From Aralia elata (lineage: Eukaryota; Streptophyta; Magnoliopsida; Apiales; Araliaceae): a stretch of DNA of 64,000 nt. Below are positions 33,221 to 43,673 of the stretch, piece by piece. The first letter of the stretch is position 1, and each line of letters opens with the position of its first letter. A model generated the notes under the pieces. It was not told where the DNA came from. It worked only from the letters and a program-made list of their open reading frames with translations, and searched no databases. The translations under genes were made by a program, and so were the position numbers. The stretch lies in assembly GCA_034770075.1 (NCBI GenBank), contig JAVJAP010000349.1, positions 124,001 through 188,000 on the forward strand, read 5' to 3'.

Positions 33221-33970
33221 TTCAGAGGTAGAGACCTGGGCTTTCTTAGACTGCGAACGGGTTTGAGGAGAAATCCTACAAAAACCAAGGTTTGAAGTTT
33301 AGTCTTGGGGAGTAAAAAATGTGGATGCATGATGAAGCTGTAATTTTTGTGTTTTGGGGTTTTTTAATTTTTCCCTGCAAAACAAAAAGTTAGTAGTCCT
33401 CTAATGCAATGACAAATGCTAAACATGGCTTTATTATGCTCCTCAGCCATTCCCTGCAAAAGATAGAGGTTAGTAATTTCTTCTTGACGAACAGGGAGGC
33501 ATGAGATCATGACATTTACGCGTGCAATGTAAAAAGGCATGAAGAAACTTTTCCTGCGTAGGGTTAATCTGAGGCTGACCTATCCTAGGGTTACTCTCAC
33601 GGGCTTTTCGGCATGAAGGTCCCCAAATCTTCGCAATCTACTCGTCTGAGCCCTTTCGATTGGAGCGGATTTGGGTGGTGCGTTTCCTGAGCCATCTCCG
33701 GGGAGTAGCCCCTTCGAGTCCAGTAATAAGCAACCGACAGGTTCGCCTCAAGAGGAGGTACTCTCTCAACATACATTCACATTCATCGTCCTCGCCGTAT
33801 GCAAATGATTACTCAAAAGAAAAGCAATTCCATTCAATCATTCATTCATTGGGCAAAAACACACATTTACACAACAAAAATAAAAATCAAAATATCGCAA
33901 GCACACACATTTCATGAATTTTAAAAGGATAGGATAGCATCAAGACCTGTACGTGGCTTAAGCCCTCTAA
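33221..33970 (-). other. 5' untranslated leader of Z
   Basis: About 750 bp between primer site and gag ATG with no long frame on the element's strand. Longer Ogre elements carry an extra frame upstream of gag; none is visible here. Confidence 0.55.
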
Positions 33971-33990
33971 TGTCCCCAGCAGAGTCGCCA
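33971..33990 (-). promoter_or_regulatory. Primer binding site of Z (Arg tRNA type)
   Basis: Two bases after the 5' LTR end the minus strand reads TGGCGACTCTGCTGGGGA. It starts TGG, complementary to a CCA end. It resembles the arginine-tRNA site reported for Ogre-type elements; I could not compare it with tRNA sequences. Confidence 0.75.
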
Positions 33991-33992
33991 GC

Positions 33993-36052
33993 TGTCGACG
34001 CCGGGTTTTCGCTTCGTGGGTCCTTTTAGTCTTTTCCAATTTTAGCCTCTTGATTAAATGATTTTTGGAAAAGGTCGGCATTAATGTCGACGGGGTTTTG
34101 AAAGATCATTTTTTATGATGAGCCAATTAACCAGAGTCGCCAGTTGGTATATTTGAAATGGATGTACCAACTCATCCGAGTTTTCGTTTTTTATAAATCG
34201 CTGGCTCATATGTGACTCCGAATTAATTGGTCTGCGAACCGAGATTCATAGAGTTCGGGGGCTTGCTTAAGTGAGGGGAAGGTGTTAGGCACCCCTCGAC
34301 TTCCGTGAAATACGGTTACCGCAATCTTGAGGCTGTCCTATCTTTTAATTCATGAAATGTGTATATGTGCAGGTGTGTGTGTGTGTGTGTGTGTGCTTAT
34401 GTGAATGTTGTGGTGAGTTTGTATGAAAGAATCATTTGGATTTTTAGGAAAGTCGTGCTTTAATTTGGGAACGCTTCGGAATGTCTTTTCGGCATACACG
34501 AGAAAGCTTTATGAAAGAGGTTTGATTTAAATTTGTCAAAATTAGGAGATTTTCATTAGGTGACGTGTTGGCAAAAGAGGATTTTATTAAGCCTTAGCAG
34601 AAATAGGAATCGAGATTTATAAGTTGCTTTCATAAATGATGGGCAATTTCTAGGATCTCTTTCGCCCTATACATCAAGGTTTAATAAAACCTTTAATTTC
34701 TTTTATAAAACCCATTTTTGTGACATTTGAAAATAACCTCTTTTTAGCTTTCTCGTAGAATAGGAATCAACTTTCATTAGCATTTCCAATTTTTAGCCTC
34801 GTGATGCTAATATCCTACTTTGATTGATTTTAGAAAAGATCTTTATCGTTTAATCTTTTGAAACCATTTTGGTGTCACAAAATCTAATCAAGCATAAATA
34901 CGCGTCGGGGCTATTCACGGGCATGTAAGCCATCAAAATATCCCCGAACGCCAACAATCACATATTCCACTAATACGGGGCCTTAAACCCGATTCTCGCC
35001 TTAGCGTCGTTTTAAGGCCCGACAGTTACATGTTACAACGCAAGCATCTTGAATCTATCACATACATCAAAACGTCCATCATCGGATTTGGACCACGGGG
35101 TCGCATTCCTAGGCTCACACGAGATTTCTTCATACCCACAAAATGAATACTACATAACTAACCGACCCGGATTTATCTAATACACCATGATACCCGAAAA
35201 TGACAATCTAAATAAATTACACCCAATGAATCACCATAAACAAGCTAGAAATTTCATCAATTGGATATCCTCGGGTTATTAGGAAGAATTTTGTTCCGAT
35301 GGAACCCTCACCAATAATCCCTAATCCATGATTATTCAACAAGATACATGAAAGTTACATCTAATTTACTCAATCAATATGACATGAATTGCTAGAACAA
35401 ATAGAAATTTTCACCTTGCAATTGATCTCAAATGGATGTGAACTTGTGTATTTGAATAGGATAAGGAGTGTATTTGATACAACAAAAATCAAAAGAATTA
35501 AATCCTCTCTTTTTTTCTTCTCCTTTCTCCCTATTTTGTTGCAAAATCTAGCTATTTTCTCTCTATTTCCGTGTTTTTGCTGCTGCAGAAAATTCTCCTT
35601 CATCCAAAACTGCTGAACTCCCTGTATGCTGCACGAAACTGGGCTGAAATAGGCTGGCTGGCCGCCTGCCTTCCACTCACCCCGATTTCGAGTTCCGTGT
35701 TTCGAGTTCCGTGTTTTCAAAAGGCGCACTATTTGGCCGCAGATCAATCCGCGGCTGGACGGTTTGACTTTCTCGTTTTTCGTGCTACGCCTCGATTTTT
35801 GCGCCATAACGTCGGTTTTCGCTGACAGGCTCGTATTCGGCAGTCCGGGAAATTCCGGGAGACGTGCCACCTCATTCGGGGACGTCTGCTCTGGATGGCC
35901 TTATTGTCACGTCAGCTTTGGTCGCCAAACATTGCGGTGGTGTCGGGCGCTCGCACTTGTGCCCCCTCCTTCGCTCCCGCAAGCCGGTTCAATTGACGAT
36001 TTTGCCCTCCTGTCATGGTTAGTACAGGGAACGCAAAATTTGGGTGTCTACA
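33993..36052 (-). repeat. 5' LTR of Z
   Basis: 2,060 bp with the same termini as the other LTR (TGTAGACACCC ... CGTCGACA). Differences from it are scattered substitutions, mostly transitions, and a 4-bp GGCT duplication near 35656. It carries a (GT)n run near 34373-34396 and the palindrome at 35736-35755. Confidence 0.95.
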
Positions 36053-36758
36053 ATTATTATTATTATTTAATTCCTGAAAAGGTTTGGGAATTAATTAATA
36101 AAAGTACTCTCATAAATTCCTAATTGGATTAGGAGTTTAATTAATTAAAGGAGTTTAATTAGAATAAAAACCCTAATCCTAAATAGTTTAAGAGGGTTCC
36201 CTATATCTATAAATAAGAGGAGTCTTATCATTATTTGGGGTTACACACTCTTCCATTAGAATTGGAGAATGAGTATTTACAATTTCTATAGAGATATAAA
36301 CTAGGGTTTTGCCAACACCCATCTTCTTGAACAAGTATTATTCCTTGGTGGATCACCTCTAGAGGCCAAACACTTGGGTGGCTAACGCTGATCAAAGGAA
36401 AGAATCTAATCGGTGAATTTCAAGGAGAACGCGAAGGATTTGGAGTTGAACTTATACCTGAGGAAGCTTTGATCTACGAAGGTATAAATGTGATTCCCTA
36501 TCTCTTTTGTTTAATTGATAATTGAGCACAAGAATGATTATGGCGATGGTTTGTAAGAAAAATTTTAAAATTCGTTTTTATCGCGCTTCCGCACTATTTA
36601 TGTAATTTGATTGCATGTTCGCGCTATATACGAACCTAATAGTGGTATCAGAGCCTAACCTTGTATTAATTATCGATTATTATAATTCCATGTATGTATG
36701 GGTAAGCGATTAGATCGATTTTCTAGGCAACAGAAAAAATTTTGAAGTCTAGTATGCA

Positions 36759-36876
36759 GCGCGGCCGTGCCGCTTCCAGTTCATTCTGGAGCACGGCCGC
36801 GCTCTAACCCAGAAATCGTTTCTAGGGGTGCAGTGCGGCCACACCACTCCTAGTTCATTTTGGAGCTCGGCCGCAC
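36759..36876. repeat. Phased palindromic-word array in the Y copy B leader (variant word)
   Basis: Four words start at 36759 (GCGCGGCCGTGC), 36791 (GCACGGCCGCGC), 36833 (GTGCGGCCACAC) and 36865 (GCTCGGCCGCAC). Steps are 32, 42 and 32, the same geometry and flanks as copies A and C. The word centre is GGCC instead of AGCT. Confidence 0.88.
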
Positions 36877-37965
36877 CGGTCTACAGATTTTGAAAATTTT
36901 TATTTTGATTTTATTTATTTTTAATTAAGATAAAAGGTTTATTTTGAATTGGAATATGATTAAAATTAAAAGTTTTATTTTAACTTGGAATTAGATTTCA
37001 TGTTAACTAGAATAAAGGAGTTTATTCTGTTTTGGAATAAGATACCATGTTTCCAAGAATAAAGGAGTTTATTCACATATAGAATAGGATTCCATGTTTC
37101 CTAAAAAATAAAGATGTTTATTTTGATAAGGAATAGGATTCAACATATTTTATTTTTCCAGCAATTTTAAGTTAAAATAAAGGAGTTTATTTTGAACTTA
37201 AAATTAGATTCCATGTTAATTAAAATAAAAGGATTTTATTTTAATTTGGAATTTGATTAAAATAAAGGAGTTTATTTTTATTCAAAATTGGATAAAATAA
37301 AATAAAGAAGTTTTTTATGATTTAAATTTTGATTAAAATAAAGGAGTTTATTTTTGTTTCAAAATTGGATTTCTAGTAAACTTTTAATTGTCCATTAAAT
37401 GATATCAATGTATATATGGAATGGTTTTCTTATTCAAGGGATGAATGTTATTTATTGATGCATATGGTGATATGTATGATAATAAATGGGTTGATTATGG
37501 ATTATTGACCAATGTGTAATTGGTTTTATTTTATGAGGATGCATGAATGGATGGGTTTTATAAATGGGGTCTGCGTACCTCGTCTTCTCTAATTTTTCTT
37601 AATGTAAATTCTATCTCTCTCCTATGTACTTCCCCTTGACTGCTGATCAAGGTTTCTATTTATTGAAAAAATAGTAAACGTAATATGTTTAGTTAGAATT
37701 ACTTGAAGAATTGGAGACAAAGGAGCAAGGAGCGCTTGAAAAGCCGTTTGTAATGGAGCCCGGGATTTAAATGTAATAATTATATTTAAATTCAGTTCTT
37801 GAACCCTAGGTTTGACCTTTTTAGTTTACTTGTGGCTCTAATGAACCAAACTAGAATAAAGGTCCATAATCAATCCAAGTAGAATATAGTATTCAATATG
37901 TGCATGTTTACTATATATATATTATATATTATATAACATATTTTGCATGTTAAATAATATAACGC

Positions 37966-37966
37966 G

Positions 37967-38027
<61 letters not shown>
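37966..38027. repeat. (AT)n microsatellite, target of X1
   Basis: About 60 bp of AT dinucleotides. The unoccupied homologue in copy C is at about 55197-55236. X1 is inserted in it; ATATA lies on both sides, so the duplication cannot be distinguished from the repeat itself. Confidence 0.9.
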
Positions 38028-38032
<5 letters not shown>

Positions 38033-39215
38033 AGATCCTGACCAGGCTCGCATCAAGCGTCATCGGCTCTGCTCAAGCTTCGAGGGTTCAACAAATGAGT
38101 TCAAGTAATTGGGCTAGAATCTACTCAAGGATGCTTACATTGGAGCTTAATTCATATGAACATTTGGGAGAGAGTCATTCATGTGATTTGGGATTGCTAG
38201 ATACGATCTATGTAGTAAGACCAAATCAATGCAAGTCAAGCGTTCAAGATAGTGTTCGTCATGTTCATTGGTATCGTCTAATCATTAATGAAGATATGTG
38301 TCAATTAATGCAAGGATTAGCGTTCTTCTGACGTTATGGATGTCCAAGAAAACTGAAGAAGTTATGTTATATCATGGGACAACACGAGGTTGGACTGCAC
38401 GGAAAACAAACTCAGAAGTTAGGATTCAGGTTTCTCGCCCCGGCGAGAATCGCAGGCTTATTTTTCTCGCCCCGGCGAGAACTCCTCTGGATATTTTCGC
38501 CCTAGCCCAAACTGAAGCCGCCCCGACAAAGACCTCTCTGGCCATTCTCGCCCCGGCGAGGATTCTAGTTCACATTTTCTCGCCCCGGCGAGAACAGGCG
38601 AATTTGCTTGACACGTTTTTCGAGGCACGCAGTTTTTAGCAAATTTTTTCTTTTATTTTAGGGATTTACATATTTTTTAGATTTCTATTGTAATTAGGAT
38701 ATTTATTAGATATGATTTGTTTTCCATATTAATTAGTTAGGTAGAATTTGATTTCCAATTGGATTTCTATTCCTTTTAGGATTTAGGGTTTTTTAGGGTT
38801 TTATTCTATTAGTATAAATAGAATACATGGCTTATGTAAGGAGACAACACTTTTTGATTAATGAAATTATTGTGAGATTCTTCTCATCTTTTGGTTCTTT
38901 AAGAATTCTTAGACTATTTTCTTAGTTTTCTTAAGATTCAATTATCAACTTATCATACAACAAATCACAGTTGTGTGTGGTGTTATTCTACCGCATCATT
39001 CAATCATATGGAGATTATCGTTTGAATTAAACGAGGGTCCAAGTGTTGTTAGTGTTTCATCTTTCATACATTCAAATTGCTTGATCAACTATTCCAAGGT
39101 TTATCGTCTATATTTAGGCGAGGGATTAAGGATTCGAACGAGTTCCACCTTTATAACTTGCTGGAAACGATCCGGGCGACGACCACCTCATGCAAGCGTG
39201 TCGTGGAGTCTATCA
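38028..39215 (+). repeat. 5' LTR of X1
   Basis: 1,188 bp, starting TGATGAGATCCTG and ending GTCTATCA. TATA box TATAAATA at 38813-38820. It contains the palindromic-word array at 38432-38594. It matches the 3' LTR (47992-49350) closely, the latter being longer because of a SINE. Confidence 0.92.
38432..38594. repeat. Phased palindromic-word array in the X1 LTR
   Basis: TTCTCGCCCCGGCGAGAA (8-bp arms, 2-nt spacer) starts at 38432, 38464, 38545 (near match) and 38577, with two decayed copies at about 38494 and 38515. Steps are about 32, 30, 21, 30 and 32. The 3' LTR repeats the same pattern from 48396 (48396, 48428, 48458, 48479, 48509, 48541). Confidence 0.88.
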
Positions 39216-39217
39216 TT

Positions 39218-39229
39218 TGGTATCAAAGC
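39218..39229 (+). promoter_or_regulatory. Primer binding site of X1
   Basis: TGGTATCAAAGC two bases after the LTR end: the Met-type site with one change. X2 has the unchanged TGGTATCAGAGC at 60660-60671. Confidence 0.82.
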
Positions 39230-39748
39230 TAAATTCCTAGCAAGTTACTTATCCTTTATTTTTCGTGTTTGAATATATATTGGGAAAAAAAAGTTCAAAA
39301 AAAAAAAGAAAAAAAAGTGAGATTCGTGAAAAAAAAGGATTGGTGAGAAAAAAAAATCGCAAGTAAAAAAAAACAGATTATTATTATTATTATTTGTTTC
39401 AATTGATTGGGTTCATAAGTTTCGCTAGTATTGAAGAATTCATTCGAGAAGGGCGTAATTTAGCGATTGTGAATTTTATATTGGTTATCATACGTCACAC
39501 TTGCTATATTTGTTTTGTGATAAGTTCTTATTGAATTGATAGATAAACTGTGATATTGTTTGGTGAATTCAAGAAGAACCTATAAGAGAGAATTTGAGTG
39601 GTAAAAGGCAAGAGTAGTGAGAATATTAGAGGGTAAAAGCCTAGTTGAGTGCATACATGAGAGATTCATCATTGTTGAGCGAAACACGTAAGGGAGTGGT
39701 AAGGAAAATTATTGCTTTTTTTACTAACCTTTGTTTGCAGCAAATATG

Positions 39749-40220
39749 CATGAGTATGGTTATGAAAATTCTTATGGGTCTCGAAGGAATACTTTCCAAG
39801 GCAGGAATGATTCATATGCTTATTTGAGATGGGAAGAAAAGATGGAGCGAGAGTTTGACTATCATGGCTATTCCGAGCGGAGGAAGTTCAAACTTTCAGT
39901 TCAAGATTTTTCTGATTATGCAGCTACATGGTGGGCTGAATTTGTGCGTAGCAGAAAAAGGTATGGAGAGCGTCCGATCGAGACGTGGGAAGAATTGAAA
40001 ACAGTGATGAGAAAGCGGTATGCTCCAATACAACCTAATAGGAGGAATGAACATGCATCTCCGAAACATGTAGAGCAACCTTCAAGGCGTTCAACTTGTG
40101 ATAATGAAAAGAAGGTTCGTAGGAATGAAGATTTGCAGTGGATACAGCGAAGAGAAACTCCTAAGGCGTATATTGAACTGGTATCAATTGAGGACATCAT
40201 GAAAACATATAATGAGATAA
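39749..40220 (+). pseudogene. Gag-like frame of X1, interrupted by a Y solo LTR
   Basis: From the ATG at 39749 the frame reads YGYENSYGSR, then a capsid core: YLRWEEKMEREFDYHGYSE, DYAATWWAEFVRSRKR and ERPIETWEELKTVMRKRY. This matches the Ty3 gag domain, but the usual C-terminal capsid helices are missing and are replaced by a short basic linker. A probable leader-intron acceptor (TACTAAC ... TTTGCAG) lies just upstream at about 39722-39740. The frame is split by the Y solo LTR at 40221 and resumes after 42057. X2 carries the same gag (61197-61529). Confidence 0.8.
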
Positions 40221-42051
40221 TGTTAGGTTTGTATAACGCGAACATGCAATCAAATTACATTAATAAAGCGGAAGCGCGATAAACTCAGATTTTAAAATTT
40301 TATACAAACCATCACCATGATCTTTCTTTATGCACAATTATTAATTAAACGAAAGAGATGGAGAATAAGAATTATACCCTTGTAGAATTCTAGCTTCCTC
40401 AGGTACAAGTTCACCTCCAATTCCTTCGCGTTCTCCTTGAATTCCACCGATTAAATTCCTTCCTTTGATCAACGTTAGCCACCCAAGTGTTTGGCCTCTA
40501 GAGGTGATCCACCAAGGAATAATACTTGTTCAAGAAGATGGGTGTTGGCAAAACCCTAGTTTTCTATCTCTATAGAAATTGTAAGTACTCTCTACAATTC
40601 TTATGCAAGAGTGGTGTAACACTAATCTATGATAAGACTTCTCTTATTTATAGATGTAGGAAAACCCTTCCCTAAACTATTTAGGATTAGGGTTTTCTAT
40701 TCTAATTAAACTCCTTTAATTAAATTAAACTCCTAATCCAATTAGGAATTCATGTGAGAGTACTTCTATTAATTAATTCCCAATCCCTATTAGGAATTAA
40801 ATAATAGTAATAGTAATAATAATAATAAGACTCCTCTTATTAATTTATATTTAATATTTCTAAAATATTAAATAATAAATATTAAAGCTATTTAATTTAT
40901 TCTATCTCCATAGACTAAATTAAATACACTTAACTTATTATTACAATTATGCCATTTACTTCTTAAATAAATATTTTCCTTTTGCGGTGTGACCCTTTAG
41001 GTTCTCCATATTAAACCGGTTGTGAATAAATCAATTAGAACAATTCTAATTTTATTTAAATAAATAAATTAAACTATTTAATTCATTTAAATAAATAATA
41101 TTTATTCTACAATAAGGGTAAGCCCCCTTAGCGATCAACGACTTTCCAGATAATATAGATTTCAACATTAATCATAAAAGAACCTTTCAGTGCATAGTTA
41201 CCGTACAATTCAATCCTTCTACCATACAATGTCTCAATTAAATATAAGACATGGAATTACTGTCAAGTCTTATTTTATTTAATTATATGTATTTCGATTC
41301 TAAAATGCGCAACTCTGATAATGCAAATTAGAAACTCCTTTCTAATTTCATTTTGCTTTGGCCAAAGACTTCTGAGTCGTCATTTATCGAATCACATAGG
41401 ACATTATATCGAATCTCCTTTTACTAGAAGTGGTAGATTCTTTGTTGATCATTCACCTATCTCCATGTATAACTTATTATACCCAATCATACCCTTTGAT
41501 ATACCCTAAGGGTCTTAAGGGACATGTCAAAGTATAATTCATCATACACAAGATACTATGATGATCTCAAGTCCAAGGATCACTTGTACTACTATCACTA
41601 AAGGAATTCCTATTGACAGACGAGTAAAACTCCATTAGGTATTCCTTAGCGAGCCACGTTCAGTGAACTTATTCTCTAATAAGCACCTACATACTTGCTT
41701 TAGTGTCTCCACATAAATGATTATGAGATCAATCATCCTCTTCATAAGAGCAAGCAACGTATGTACTAATCTATCCGGATTCACTAATCCCCTTTTTAGT
41801 AATCCATCGATTAGGAACGATTTTAGTTTGTGAGCTATCTAGAATTTAGATCTCATTAGCATGATCACCATCATGATTCTAAAAGCATTGCTCAAAACTA
41901 TGGGTTTATCACATTTAATATAACAGCGCTATGTAGATAATATAAAATGCCTTTTAAGAAAATCAATTTCTTTTATTAATAAATGAATAAGATTACAAAG
42001 TATATGCTACATCATATCAAATATGATTGGCTTGCGTGCATACTACTTTCA
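40221..42051 (-). mobile_element. Solo LTR of Copia family Y
   Basis: 1,831 bp, inverted relative to the other Y copies (TGTTAGG at 40221, ...CTTTCA at 42051), with a perfect 5-bp duplication GATAA at 40216-40220 and 42052-42056. No internal sequence is present, so it is the product of LTR-LTR recombination. A TATA box on the minus strand lies at 40645-40652. It splits the X1 gag-like frame. Confidence 0.95.
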
Positions 42052-42056
42052 GATAA

Positions 42057-42601
42057 GGGACAATCATTTGAAGCGGCGTCAAAACATCTCTAAGGCACAA
42101 AAGGAGCAAAATCAGCCGAGGGAGGTGGACGATGGAATAGAATATGTGGTCCAAGGAAAGTTGTTAGGTTCCGATGTTCGAGATGAAGTCCATGATTCAA
42201 AGATAGAAAATACCTGTGAAAGTGAACGACAAAAAGAAATTGAAAAAGACATTGAAAAAAAGATTGAGTGTGAAAAAGAAAAGTGTGAAATAGAGAATGA
42301 AAAGAAACGAGAGAATAAAAAGAATGAGAGTGAAAATAAACGAGAGAAAGAAACAGTAGAGAGTAAAAGTGAAAAAAGAGAGGAGAGTGAGTTGGAAAGT
42401 GAGTTGTATTTTGAAAAGCCAATGACTGTACATTCGTACAAGACGGTGCTTTTGAATACTAACAAGATTAACTCTTCTTTGTCTAGTTCTGTTTTGTCTC
42501 TTGTATAGGTGATTGAGGATATACCCTGAGCTGTCATTCCATATCAACCAGCTTGTAGTATTCCCGAGAAGACGGAGGAGTTACCAAGGCGGGTTGGAGA
42601 A
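42057..42601 (+). pseudogene. Lys/Glu-rich linker and pre-RT region of X1
   Basis: Continues the X1 frame after the solo LTR. It shares KAQKEQ, a QGKLLGS/QGELLGS block and DEVH with X2 (61690-61815). A highly charged stretch of about 60 residues of Lys, Glu, Asn and Ser follows; Ty3 elements of the related autonomous group have such a stretch before RT. Two in-frame stops (about 42506 and 42530) separate it from the next open segment, which is in the same frame. Confidence 0.65.
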
Positions 42602-43673
42602 TTGATGAAGTCCAACTTCATCAAAGCGGGTATCGTGGATGAAGTCATTAGTGCATGTGCTATTCAGGAGATCATAGTACCTAAGGAAGATAGAATGCCG
42701 AGCTTGTTCGTTGATTTTGAGTTGGTAAACAAGTATCAATATTATTTTCTTTGCTTAGATAATATGTGTGATGAATTGCATAGTACTTATGTTTTGTCTA
42801 CATTGGGTGATGACCATGTGATGATATTGTCTAGTCAGTTTAGCATGAGAGAGTGTGATAAATGGGAAATTGTGTTAACATGTGATTTGTATAGGTGGAT
42901 AGTTATTTCTGTTATATTAACTAATGCATCTAGTATTTTCATGAGTTATTTAAAACATGTTTTGCATGCTTCCATGGATAAATTTGTGTTTGGATATTTT
43001 GATGGTAAAATCGTCTTTATCATAAACTATGGGGGATATTTGATATTTGTCGAGTTAGTTTATGAGCATGCGTTATATTCTCATTGTCAATATTCCTACT
43101 ATCATTTGGTAAATTCTCATTGTCAAAGTGCATATCTTCGTAGAATTTATTCTAGTGATTATTGTGGGTATTCTTGTTTTCAACGTTTGTACTTGCATGA
43201 AACTCATTCTAGGGTTTTTCATTCACATGTTGAGTTAGGTTTTGATGCTAATCAATCTTTACATGGCATGTCGTTAATTGATAATGGTATTGATCATGAT
43301 TCTTCAGTAGAGAAATCTTCATTGCATAATTTTTTATCATTTGGAAATGTCTTTCCATTAGAGTTGTTATCATTGCATGATTTTGAGAATGTTGTCTTGA
43401 ATGGGAAAGAATTACTATCATTTGGTATTGAATTGAAAAGTGATTATCATCAGATTGGATTGAGATATGGTTTACATACATGTTTAGTTAAATCGTTGGG
43501 ATTAACTAATGCATTAAAAGTTTTTATGTTAAATCATGTGTTACATTCTTTCATGGGAAAATTTGCTAATATCTGTATTGATGATACTTCGACTTTTGTT
43601 GACACTTGGAAAAATTCTTTGGTATATGTTGAGTTTGATTGTGAGTATCATAAGAATGCTAGTGAGTTTTTAT
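42602..43673 (+). pseudogene. RT-echo open frame of X1, first part
   Basis: 358 residues without a stop up to the solo LTR insertion. The order and spacing of blocks recalls Ty3 RT: RVGELMKSNFI; IIVPKEDRMP; LDNMCDELH; ILTNASSIFMSYLKHVLHA followed by DKFVFGYFDG where a catalytic Asp pair is expected; and a second, more distant echo, LKSDYHQIGL, SLGLTNALKVFMLNHVLHSFMGKFANICIDD. The first active site has Gly in place of the second Asp. I infer a decayed or remodelled pol, not a working enzyme. The sequence is T-rich, where stops would be common by chance. Confidence 0.6.

Larger units (their letters stand above)
18761..36052 (-). mobile_element. Tat/Ogre-type Ty3 retrotransposon Z (17.3 kb, both LTRs)
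   Basis: Minus-strand element bounded by LTRs 33993-36052 (5') and 18761-20814 (3') with a perfect 5-bp duplication ATTAT (18756-18760 and 36053-36057). Order on the minus strand: primer site, gag, protease with G-patch, intron, RT, archaeal-type RNase H, integrase without chromodomain, long 3' region with two plus-strand genes and a tandem repeat, polypurine tract. The extra RNase H, large size, intron and antisense genes fit the Tat/Ogre lineage. Coding damage is light: two stops in gag-pro, one frameshift and one stop in pol. The LTRs differ at about twenty positions by eye. Confidence 0.93.
36053..38027 (+). mobile_element. Copia family Y, copy B, left part
   Basis: The 3' portion of a Y LTR (36053-36641, TATA at 36208-36215), primer site 36643-36655, then leader to the (AT)n tract where X1 is inserted. 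The LTR's 5' 1.2 kb is missing. The element resumes at 49351. The LTR end is AATA rather than the usual CA, a point change. The region 36900-37560 is a run of AAAATAAAGGAGTTTATTTT-like imperfect repeats also present in copy C. Confidence 0.85.

Noticed and set aside
38432..38594. Regularly spaced repeats that resemble a short CRISPR array.
   Set aside because: The repeats are only 12-18 bp palindromes with near-constant spacers shared between element copies, inside plant LTR retrotransposons; no cas genes and no unique spacers.
42112..42547. Several Phe/Ser-rich open frames on the minus strand.
   Set aside because: They are shadows of the Lys/Glu-rich coding stretch on the plus strand.
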